DNA from: Spirochaetota bacterium
Lineage (GTDB): Bacteria; Spirochaetota; Spirochaetia; Treponematales; Treponemataceae
Direction of reading: 5' to 3'
Assembly (NCBI GenBank): GCA_029571425.1
Contig: JAKPSR010000069.1
Span: 1 to 5,461 of the forward strand
DNA: 5,461 bases
In this document: positions 1-5,341 of the stretch, piece by piece
Numbering within the stretch: the first letter of the stretch is position 1
Layout: each line of letters opens with the position of its first letter
Made by a program: the position numbers and the translations under genes
The notes under the pieces: generated by a model
Seen by the model: the letters and a program-made list of their open reading frames with translations, nothing else
Database searches by the model: none
What the model was told of the DNA's origin: nothing

Positions 1-867
1 TGCGCCCTGTCCCTGTGCTTCGTCCTTATTCCCGCGCGTGCCGGCGAGCGGACGATACCGGTCGACATTTTCTTGATGGTCGACAAGTCCCTCTCCATGG
101 CCGAACCGGGTAAATTCGAGAGCATGCATCGCTGGGTCCGGGACCAGCTAATCGGGCAAATCCTGATCGATGGGGACTGGATCACCATCTACGACTTCTA
201 CGGAGTCTCAAAAAACCTCCTGACGGCCGAGATATCGAGTTCTGCTGACCGGGATCGCGTCATTGCCGTGATCGACGGGATCAAACCGGACGGAAAGTAC
301 ACCGACATCGGCTTAGCCTTAGACACTATAAAGGAAGCCCTTGAGCTACGGGGCACGAATGGGCGGCACAAGATCATGCTCCTCCTTACCGACCTAAAGC
401 AAGAAGCCCCCTGGACGTCCCGTTACGCGGGCTCGCCCGAATCCTTCGAGAGCCCCTACCTTGCCGAAGCGCGGATAATCCAGCATGATGCCTGGTACGA
501 GATCACCCTCGACATGGACATCCAGGACAAGGTGGTCAAGGCGAGCAAGGATTTGTTCGCCTCGATCGAGGAGAATAAGGATAGCCCGATCGGGACCGCG
601 CCGACGGGTTCTCGGGAACTCGCTGAGGGCCCTGCCGACGGAACGTCGGGCGACGGGACGTCGGACGACGGGACATCAGGAGGAAGCGCGTCGAAAGGAC
701 TTGTAGCGTCGGTGACGCGAATAGCGCGTGAACGGCCTGCCCTCCTCGCCCTTGCCCTTATCCCCCTTGCCCTCGTGATCGGCGGTGGTATCGCCCTGGT
801 TAGGACGCGACGCCGCGCTGACGATGATGAGCCCAAGGGCGCGTCTTCGAGCGTAACGCGGGTGTAG
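1..867 (+). CDS. vWA-domain membrane-anchored protein, Tp0750-like (5' end missing)
   Basis: The frame is open to base 1, so the true start lies outside the window; 288 residues are visible. Residues 1-15 look like the end of a signal peptide (hydrophobic run, then ARA-G), so the protein is probably exported. The vWA fold follows: a beta strand leads into the MIDAS motif DKSLS (D28, S30, S32), with the further metal-ligand candidates T101 (KYTDIG) and D131 (LLLTDL). Such sites bind a divalent metal and mediate protein-protein contact. After about residue 195 there is a low-complexity Gly/Ser/Thr/Asp linker with a 5-residue repeat, then one hydrophobic helix (about 246-267) followed by RTRRR. 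This suggests a domain held outside the cytoplasmic membrane with a short cytoplasmic tail. Its downstream neighbour is a Tp0751-like gene. In T. pallidum the vWA protein Tp0750, reported as a serine protease that binds annexin A2, is paired with Tp0751, so orthology is likely. That part is inference; I see no clear protease motif here. The gene ends with TAG. Confidence 0.85.
   Translation, partial: CALSLCFVLIPARAGERTIPVDIFLMVDKSLSMAEPGKFESMHRWVRDQLIGQILIDGDWITIYDFYGVSKNLLTAEISSSADRDRVIAVIDGIKPDGKYTDIGLALDTIKEALELRGTNGRHKIMLLLTDLKQEAPWTSRYAGSPESFESPYLAEARIIQHDAWYEITLDMDIQDKVVKASKDLFASIEENKDSPIGTAPTGSRELAEGPADGTSGDGTSDDGTSGGSASKGLVASVTRIARERPALLALALIPLALVIGGGIALVRTRRRADDDEPKGASSSVTRV
637..681 (+). 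repeat. 15-bp in-frame tandem repeat, 3 copies
   Basis: Three consecutive 15-bp units encode DGTSG, DGTSD and DGTSG. Each begins GACGG(A/G)AC(G/A)TC and the units differ at only a few bases. They lie in the flexible linker between the vWA domain and the membrane helix. Because the unit is a multiple of three, copy-number changes would lengthen or shorten the tether without breaking the frame. Confidence 0.85.
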
Positions 868-935
868 ACGCGGATTAGACCAGAACGACGTACGGGCATC
901 TCGATATAGAGTATCTTTTCGAGGTGTCATTGGTA

Positions 936-965
936 TTGATCTCTAAAGAGTCAATTAACTCTAAT
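936..965 (+). promoter_or_regulatory. possible sigma-70 promoter for the pallilysin-like gene
   Basis: A possible -35 box TTGATC (936-941; 4 of 6 consensus bases) is followed by an 18-bp spacer and a possible -10 box TCTAAT (960-965; 5 of 6). It lies in the only AT-rich stretch of an otherwise GC-rich window. Transcription would begin near 972, leaving a leader of about six bases before the ATG at 978. That would fit the absence of a clear Shine-Dalgarno sequence there. This is a pattern match only and could be chance in AT-rich DNA. Confidence 0.4.
941..961. promoter_or_regulatory. overlapping palindromes, possible operator
   Basis: CTCTAAAGAG (941-950) has perfect 4-base arms around AA. 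It overlaps GAGTCAATTAACTC (948-961), which is symmetrical except for one base pair. Both sit between the candidate -35 and -10 boxes, where a bound regulator could block RNA polymerase. No regulator is identified, and short palindromes are common in AT-rich DNA. Confidence 0.25.
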
Positions 966-977
966 TATTGAGTCGCT

Positions 978-2474
978 ATGAAACGAAAGACCATTTATCT
1001 CGCCACGCTCGCCCTATTCGCGTTCGTTGCCCTCCTTTTTGGTGTGTATCGATACACCCGAGCCCTCTTTCCGGGAGCGCCTCGCGCTGCAAGAACCGTT
1101 ATCCCGCGCGGAAGCGATGCCGCCGAGCTCGACTCGAACCAGCTCGGCGACGAGCGCGCGTATGACGAGACGAAAAGCGCGCCCGTAATCCCCCTCACGC
1201 CCGAAGAGAGCTTTATACAGGCTTTATCGGTAGACCTTAATCGCGATGGCCAGGTCGACCAGGTGATCGCCCTTAAGCGCGCCGCGGAGCCAAACGTGTA
1301 TCTCGTCGCCGCGATCCACAACCCCCTAACCGGGCAGCCCGAGCGAGTCGCCGAGATCAAGACCGGCGTCACCCAGGTACGAACCCTCGCCTTCTACGCC
1401 ATGGACGTCGTCGGCGACCGATCGAACGCCCTCGTCTACTCGGGGATGACCCAGGAAAACCTCCAGCTCCTGGCCGTGTACCTACCGGCTACGGGCCAGG
1501 ACGGGAAGACGGCGCTTCGCGCTGTCGCCGATCTCCGCTCGGACGGGCCGATCGCCGTGCAGGAAACTCGACGGAGCGAGGCGTACAATCTTGGGTTGAC
1601 GAACGGGGATAGCTACCCGATCTACGCCTACCATTCCGATCCCGAATCGCCGCAAACCCTCAGCCAAATCGAGCGCGTCTACCGATGGGACGCGAACCGC
1701 CAACGCTACGAACTCGCCTCGGAGGCGAAGATAGCGGGAAAGAAGATCGAGTCCCAGATACTGCGACAGCTGCAGGGGGGAAACCTCGAGGCTTTCGAGG
1801 ACTTCCTTTCCGGACTCTGGTTCCGGCAGGGAGAGGCTTCGTCCGACGACGCCCGATACGTGTTCTTCAACCTCGACGAAGACGATATTCTTTTCCACAG
1901 CGGATCCACCGAGGAGATATTCCTGCGCGAGTCGGGCGCGCCGCGCCGGTATGGGGTGTACTTCTCCAGCCGAAATCGGTCCATACCGAGCATACGGCGC
2001 TTGATCGACATTGAGCTTACCGGCATCGACGAGATACGGGTCAAGGTATTCGAGGACGTGCGCCTAAAGATCGGGGTCGCGTCGGACTGGGACGGGAGTT
2101 ACCGCAAGATGGCGGGTACCGTACCGGCGCGCGCGAGAGAGGGAGACGCGGCCCGCGACCGCGTCTCGGCACTCCTTGCCGAGGGAGGCGCGTGGGCAGC
2201 GGGCGACGGGCAGGAACTTCGGCTTGACGGCGGCAGGTATACCCTCTCGACGCCCGCCGGGGTCGAGTCGGGGGGATGGGCCCTCGTGGCGGTCAAGGGC
2301 AGGGCCGTGTTCCAATTAAAAGGTACGTCCACGCCCTCGCGCTTTTACCTCGTCGAAGAACCCAAGGACACAGCCGGTCAAGTCCTAATACTGACGCCGG
2401 TTCGCGTCTCGATCGATGGCACTGAATTCCTCGGGCCGCCTCCCATCCGTTTCGAGCGGGGACGACTGCGGTAA
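978..2474 (+). CDS. pallilysin-family (Tp0751-like) envelope protein
   Basis: A 498-residue protein. Residues 7-24 form one hydrophobic segment after MKRK, so it is a signal anchor or uncleaved signal peptide; I see no cysteine in the protein, so it cannot be a lipoprotein. Residues about 78-245 form an N-terminal region with a Ca2+-loop-like DLNRDGQVD (D86, N88, D90, D94). Residues about 270-378 align with recalled T. pallidum Tp0751: LSGLW, EEIFL, NRSIPSIRR, FEDVRLKIG and SDWDGSY match LAGLW, QEIFL, NTAISSIRR, VEDVARLKIG and SMWDGQY. Tp0751 is a lipocalin-fold adhesin binding host matrix proteins such as laminin, also reported as a protease. Where it has HEVIH, this protein has DEIRV (351-355), so HEXXH metalloprotease activity is not expected. 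Residues about 395-498 form an extra, probably beta-rich domain. Tp0751 is about 237 residues, roughly half this length. The ATG is chosen because the hydrophobic segment follows at once; no clear Shine-Dalgarno precedes it. Family membership is well supported; adhesion is inferred. Confidence 0.85.
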   Translation: MKRKTIYLATLALFAFVALLFGVYRYTRALFPGAPRAARTVIPRGSDAAELDSNQLGDERAYDETKSAPVIPLTPEESFIQALSVDLNRDGQVDQVIALKRAAEPNVYLVAAIHNPLTGQPERVAEIKTGVTQVRTLAFYAMDVVGDRSNALVYSGMTQENLQLLAVYLPATGQDGKTALRAVADLRSDGPIAVQETRRSEAYNLGLTNGDSYPIYAYHSDPESPQTLSQIERVYRWDANRQRYELASEAKIAGKKIESQILRQLQGGNLEAFEDFLSGLWFRQGEASSDDARYVFFNLDEDDILFHSGSTEEIFLRESGAPRRYGVYFSSRNRSIPSIRRLIDIELTGIDEIRVKVFEDVRLKIGVASDWDGSYRKMAGTVPARAREGDAARDRVSALLAEGGAWAAGDGQELRLDGGRYTLSTPAGVESGGWALVAVKGRAVFQLKGTSTPSRFYLVEEPKDTAGQVLILTPVRVSIDGTEFLGPPPIRFERGRLR

Positions 2475-2481
2475 CGAAGGA

Positions 2482-2515
2482 GCGCGATCAATCGGTATCG
2501 CGCGCGTTATTTTCT
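2482..2515 (+). terminator. intrinsic terminator between convergent genes
   Basis: GCGCGAT (2482-2488) pairs perfectly with ATCGCGC (2497-2503) across an 8-base loop. A short GCG and then a T-rich stretch (TTATTTTCTATTATT) follow. It starts 8 bases after the pallilysin-like stop codon. The tail favours termination of the plus-strand transcript. The same hairpin lies just past the end of the minus-strand SPOR gene (stop at 2520-2522), but its T-tract on that side is weak, so two-way action is uncertain. Confidence 0.7.
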
Positions 2516-2519
2516 ATTA

Positions 2520-3575
2520 TTACTTCTCGAACAGAGGAAAGGACTCGAATCCCGCGTCCTTAAGCCTTGGACCGACCTCGCCCCGAGGATCCTCGGGCAC
2601 GAGAACGGCGAAGTAGACGGTGCCGCTCGGCCGTTTCTCGTTCCGGACAATCGGCTCAAATCCCTTCGCGCGCAGTTTGGCGACGAGCTCATCCGCGTAG
2701 TCCCTCTGGCGGAAAAACCCGAGCTGATGCCACGTTGGCCGCGGATGCTCGTCTCCCGACGTTAAGGCGTCGGCCGATACTTTAGCGTCTGCCACCGCTT
2801 TATCGTCGCCCGACGCCTTAGTGTCGCCCGACACTTTAGTGTCGGCCGGTTCCGAAACGGGGGCGGATTTCGACACGACGCTCTTAGCGCTTCCTTTCGC
2901 CGCGAACGCCGCGATAGACCGCGCGTCGCGGGGCATCAAGTACCAAAAGGAAATAGGCGCGATTCCCATCTCGCCGCGCGCGACGGCGGCCTCCGGGCTC
3001 GCGGGATGGCGAGCGAGGAGCCGGTCGCGCGCCGAGGCGTCCGAGTCCGACCACCACAAAGTAAAAAGGAGGGCCGGCTCGTAGGCAGCGAACGCCGGTT
3101 GGTCGGCGTAGGAGCGAATCTGCGAGAGCGCGGGGCGCGGGTCCTCCGCGGAAGAGAGGGATATCCAGGCGGCGTATACCCGTGCGCGGGCCAGGACGGC
3201 GTCGTCAAACGAGGCAAGGAGGACCGAGCTGACCAGGGCATTGGCGCGCTCGGCGTCGCCCAGCGAGAGTCGGCAACGCGCGGCGTCGAGGACGAGCCCT
3301 TCGTCGCGGCTTCCGGCGCCGGACGACGCGGCCTCGAGATAGTGGTCGGCCGCGCGATCGGCGAGGGCAAGCCGTTCCTCGTAGTCGGCGAGAAAGCGCA
3401 GGACCGCGCGCTTCGAGGCGGGCTCGCCGAGCTTTCGCGCGCCCGATTCGAGGGCGGCGATCACCTTCTCGCTTTCCTTGCGGGAAATCGCCTCGGCGAT
3501 GACGGAATCAGCCGTTTGGGCGGCGAGGGACGCGGCGAGGAGGGAGAACGCAAGGGCAAGGGTCGCGCGGTTCAC
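2520..3575 (-). CDS. exported TPR-like protein with C-terminal SPOR domain
   Basis: A 351-residue protein starting at GTG (3575-3573). Residues 1-19 are a typical signal peptide (SLLAASLAA, then Q20), so it is exported, presumably to the periplasm. Residues about 22-200 are alanine-rich helices in TPR-like pairs (for example ADYEERLALADRAADHYLEA, then a segment around LSLGDAERANAL). Residues 228-280 are a low-complexity linker with five copies of a 6-residue unit. Residues about 281-348 form a SPOR-like domain (WHQLGFF, DYADELVAKLRAKGFEP, then a strand around GTVYFAVLV). SPOR domains bind peptidoglycan glycan strands stripped of stem peptides, often at division sites, so a wall-associated or division role is likely; the partner is unknown. 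The gene is last in the minus-strand operon, 15 bp after the LapA-like stop. AAGGA, overlapping that stop, is the only visible Shine-Dalgarno candidate, at a long spacing of about 12 bases. Confidence 0.85.
   Translation of the reverse strand: MNRATLALAFSLLAASLAAQTADSVIAEAISRKESEKVIAALESGARKLGEPASKRAVLRFLADYEERLALADRAADHYLEAASSGAGSRDEGLVLDAARCRLSLGDAERANALVSSVLLASFDDAVLARARVYAAWISLSSAEDPRPALSQIRSYADQPAFAAYEPALLFTLWWSDSDASARDRLLARHPASPEAAVARGEMGIAPISFWYLMPRDARSIAAFAAKGSAKSVVSKSAPVSEPADTKVSGDTKASGDDKAVADAKVSADALTSGDEHPRPTWHQLGFFRQRDYADELVAKLRAKGFEPIVRNEKRPSGTVYFAVLVPEDPRGEVGPRLKDAGFESFPLFEK
2754..2843 (-). repeat. 18-bp in-frame tandem repeat, 5 copies, in SPOR-protein linker
   Basis: Five codon-aligned 18-bp units encode DTKVSG, DTKASG, DDKAVA, DAKVSA and DALTSG (residues 245-274). 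The two copies nearest the N-terminus, at 2808-2843, are the most alike and the others have diverged. The hydrophilic linker joins the helical region to the SPOR domain. As in the other two repeats of this window, the unit keeps the reading frame. Confidence 0.85.
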
Positions 3576-3590
3576 GGTTAGTCGACGTCC

Positions 3591-3908
3591 TTAATCAATT
3601 GAATAATCCCGCGACGAGTAGCGCTCTGGCTCCCCATGCCGGGAGGCGCCCTTGCCGCGCGCTTTCTTTGCCGATCGGTCGACGCCCTCGCCGAGTTGGC
3701 GGGGAGGAGCGCGCCGGTCGCGTTTGAGGAAAAAGGGAACGACGGAGAGGGCCCCCGCGAGATAGGCGAAAAGAAGGCTGACGAAAACGGGAACGTCCTT
3801 GAAGGTGCGGACGAGCAAATTGACGTCGCATCGATTGTCGAGGTTGACTCCGATGAAGACGGTCGCGACGACGAGCGCGGCCAAGAATAGGATCAGTTTC
3901 CAGGGCAT
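3591..3908 (-). CDS. LapA-domain (DUF1049-like) small membrane protein
   Basis: A 105-residue protein with two hydrophobic helices: residues 4-21 directly after MPWK, and residues 39-61. Between them lies a short segment, NLDNRCDVNLLVRTFKDVP, resembling the conserved region of the LapA/DUF1049 family (helix, an N-x-V-N-type stretch, then a second helix). The tail from residue 62 is basic and hydrophilic (KRDRR, KKARGKG) and probably cytoplasmic. In E. coli LapA acts with LapB in controlling lipopolysaccharide synthesis. Treponemes generally lack classical LPS, so that role cannot simply be carried over; a more general envelope function is likelier. The gene sits 11 bp after miaB and has the best Shine-Dalgarno in the window, which suggests translation coupled to miaB. 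Family assignment is from pattern and topology only. Confidence 0.75.
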   Translation of the reverse strand: MPWKLILFLAALVVATVFIGVNLDNRCDVNLLVRTFKDVPVFVSLLFAYLAGALSVVPFFLKRDRRAPPRQLGEGVDRSAKKARGKGASRHGEPERYSSRDYSID

Positions 3909-3914
3909 GTGCCC

Positions 3915-3921
3915 CCTCCTT
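3915..3921 (-). promoter_or_regulatory. Shine-Dalgarno of the LapA-like gene overlapping the miaB stop
   Basis: Read on the minus strand, TAAGGAGGGGGCAC precedes the ATG at 3908. The miaB stop codon TAA (3922-3920) provides the first bases of the AAGGAGG core, and the spacing to the ATG is about 6 bases. Ribosomes finishing miaB stop directly on this site, as expected for translational coupling. Confidence 0.75.
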
Positions 3922-5329
3922 ACCCGACTATTCTCGCACGGAACGTGCGCCCGCGCAAGGACACGAGCTCGGCCTCGACGAAGTTCCCGACGGCCGAACG
4001 ATCGACCTCGCGGCCGAAGACGACCATCTCCCCAAGCTCGGTATGCCCTAATAGCTCGTCCGGGTCGTTTCGCGAAACTGACTCGACGAGGACGGTCGCG
4101 ACGGAACCGACGCGGGCGCGCATACGGCTTGCCGTGATCGAGTGTTGGAGCTTGATGACCCGGGCCAGTCGTTCCTTCTTTACCTCGTCCGCAATCCGAT
4201 TCGGCAAGGAGGCGGCCTTCGTCCCCTCGCGCGGATTATAATGGTACATATACGCCGAATGGAAGCCGACCTCGCGCATGAGCGAGAGGGTCTCCTCGAG
4301 GTCCTCCTCGGTCTCGCCGGGAAAGCCCACGAGGATATCGGTGGAGAGCGCGACGCCCGAAATCCCGGAGCGCACGCGCGAGACGAGGGAGAGGTAGTCC
4401 TCGCGGGTATAGCGTCGGTTCATCCCCTCGAGGATTCGGTTCGAGCCGTGCTGGACGGGCAGATGGACGAGGCGGCAGAAAACCGGTTCCCGCGCGAGCG
4501 CGGCGATCAGGGCGTCGGAAAGGTCCTTCGGGTGGCTCGACATAAAGCGGATCCAGCCAACAGTCGCCAAGCGCTGGGCCGTCGCTATGCGCCGGGCCGT
4601 CGCTACGCGGCGGGCTATGAGGGTCACGAGGTCGGGAAAGGAAAGCGTCGAGCCCGCGACGGGCCGCCCGCCGGGCAGGGCGTCGAGTTCCGGTATCGCG
4701 TCCCCGGGGCGCACGACGTAGCGCCAGGAATTGACGTTCTGCCCGAGGAGGGTTACCTCGCGCACCCCGTTCTCCGCGAGGACGTCGAACTCGTCGAGTA
4801 TGTCCGCGAGCGGTCGGGAAACCTCGCGTCCCCTGACGTAGGGGACGATGCAGTACGAGCAGAAATTGTCGCAACCGTTCATGATCGGGACATAACTCTG
4901 GAAGGTCCCTTCGCGGTAGGACGAGGCGGCGAAGAGGTAGCCGCCCGATGCGGGCTCCTCGGCGTGGCCGAGGTCAGCCCCCTCCTCGATCGCGCGAAAG
5001 ATGCCCTCGAAGGTTCCGCGCTCGAACATCCCAACAACGCGGTCGAGTCGCGGGAAGCGCGCCTCGAGCCCGTCCCGTATGCGCTCGGCCATGCAGCCCA
5101 TGACGACGACCGCGAGCTTGCGCCGCTTCTTCTGGGCGTGGAAGTGGCTGATGCGCGAGAGGGCGCGCGTCTCGGCCGTCGCGCGTACCGAGCAGGTGTT
5201 AATGACGACGAGGTCGCTCTCGTCGGCGGTGGGCGCCTCGGCCCAACCGCGCTCGACGAGAAGCCGCTCGACGGAGGAGGACTCCGCCTGATTCATCTGG
5301 CAGCCGTATGTCTCGAAAAAAAACGTCAC
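3920..5329 (-). CDS. miaB: tRNA-2-methylthio-N6-dimethylallyladenosine synthase MiaB
   Basis: A 469-residue radical-SAM methylthiotransferase that adds a methylthio group to N6-isopentenyladenosine at position 37 of tRNAs reading UNN codons, in the cytoplasm. The N-terminal UPF0004 domain carries the auxiliary [4Fe-4S] cysteines C10 (ETYGCQMN), C46 (NTCSVR) and C79 (MGCM). The radical-SAM cluster is C153-x3-C157-x2-C160 (NGCDNFCSYC). A C-terminal TRAM domain (about 405-467) binds tRNA. GQNVNSW, SSHPKDLSD, LVHLPVQHGSN and DILVGFPGET are MiaB family signatures, so all catalytic elements are present. The start is GTG (5329-5327), the only start codon in frame that keeps C10, and it overlaps the folE2 stop by four bases. 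GAGGGGGG just upstream may serve as Shine-Dalgarno. Two oddities are an extended linker at about 202-230 and a triple 6-residue repeat at 239-256. Resemblance to T. pallidum MiaB, recalled from memory, is strong. Confidence 0.97.
   Translation of the reverse strand: MTFFFETYGCQMNQAESSSVERLLVERGWAEAPTADESDLVVINTCSVRATAETRALSRISHFHAQKKRRKLAVVVMGCMAERIRDGLEARFPRLDRVVGMFERGTFEGIFRAIEEGADLGHAEEPASGGYLFAASSYREGTFQSYVPIMNGCDNFCSYCIVPYVRGREVSRPLADILDEFDVLAENGVREVTLLGQNVNSWRYVVRPGDAIPELDALPGGRPVAGSTLSFPDLVTLIARRVATARRIATAQRLATVGWIRFMSSHPKDLSDALIAALAREPVFCRLVHLPVQHGSNRILEGMNRRYTREDYLSLVSRVRSGISGVALSTDILVGFPGETEEDLEETLSLMREVGFHSAYMYHYNPREGTKAASLPNRIADEVKKERLARVIKLQHSITASRMRARVGSVATVLVESVSRNDPDELLGHTELGEMVVFGREVDRSAVGNFVEAELVSLRGRTFRARIVG
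4562..4615 (-). repeat. 18-bp tandem repeat, 3 copies, inside miaB
   Basis: Three codon-aligned 18-bp units encode ARRVAT, ARRIAT and AQRLAT (MiaB residues 239-256), directly before the conserved WIRF-SSHP segment. On the plus strand each unit begins GTCGC(C/T)A at 4563, 4581 and 4599. T. pallidum MiaB, as I recall it, is about nine residues shorter between the FP and WIRF anchors, consistent with local duplication. Confidence 0.85.
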
Positions 5330-5341
5330 CGCGCGCCCCCC
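5316..5341 (-). repeat. G6 and T8 homopolymer tracts flanking the miaB start
   Basis: Read on the minus strand, six G (5341-5336) end seven bases before the GTG, and eight T (5323-5316) fill codons 3-5 of miaB (encoding FFF). The G tract is at the end of folE2 and may double as the miaB Shine-Dalgarno. Both are short for phase variation, but a one-base slip in the T tract would truncate MiaB at once. Confidence 0.5.

Noticed and set aside
73..867. TTG at 73 or ATG at 76 as the true start of the vWA gene
   Set aside because: Starting there would remove the beta strand that leads into the MIDAS motif and the signal-peptide-like sequence, both of which are in frame upstream to base 1.
456..899. 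A 147-codon minus-strand frame opposite the vWA gene
   Set aside because: It is an Arg/Pro/Ser-rich shadow of a coding strand that contains a MIDAS motif and a membrane helix.
900..923. Possible terminator hairpin CTCGA / TCGAG after the vWA gene
   Set aside because: The stem is only five base pairs with a 14-base loop and no T-tract after it, so it is too weak to call. Read-through into the next gene remains possible.
2754..2843. The 18-bp repeat array considered as CRISPR-like or as regulator-binding iterons
   Set aside because: There are no spacers, the units are contiguous and codon-aligned, and they encode a hydrophilic interdomain linker, so a protein-level repeat explains them.
3006..3581. 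A 191-codon plus-strand frame opposite the SPOR gene
   Set aside because: The product is Gly/Arg/Glu-rich with no domain, and the opposite strand has a signal peptide, a helical region and a SPOR domain in the right order.
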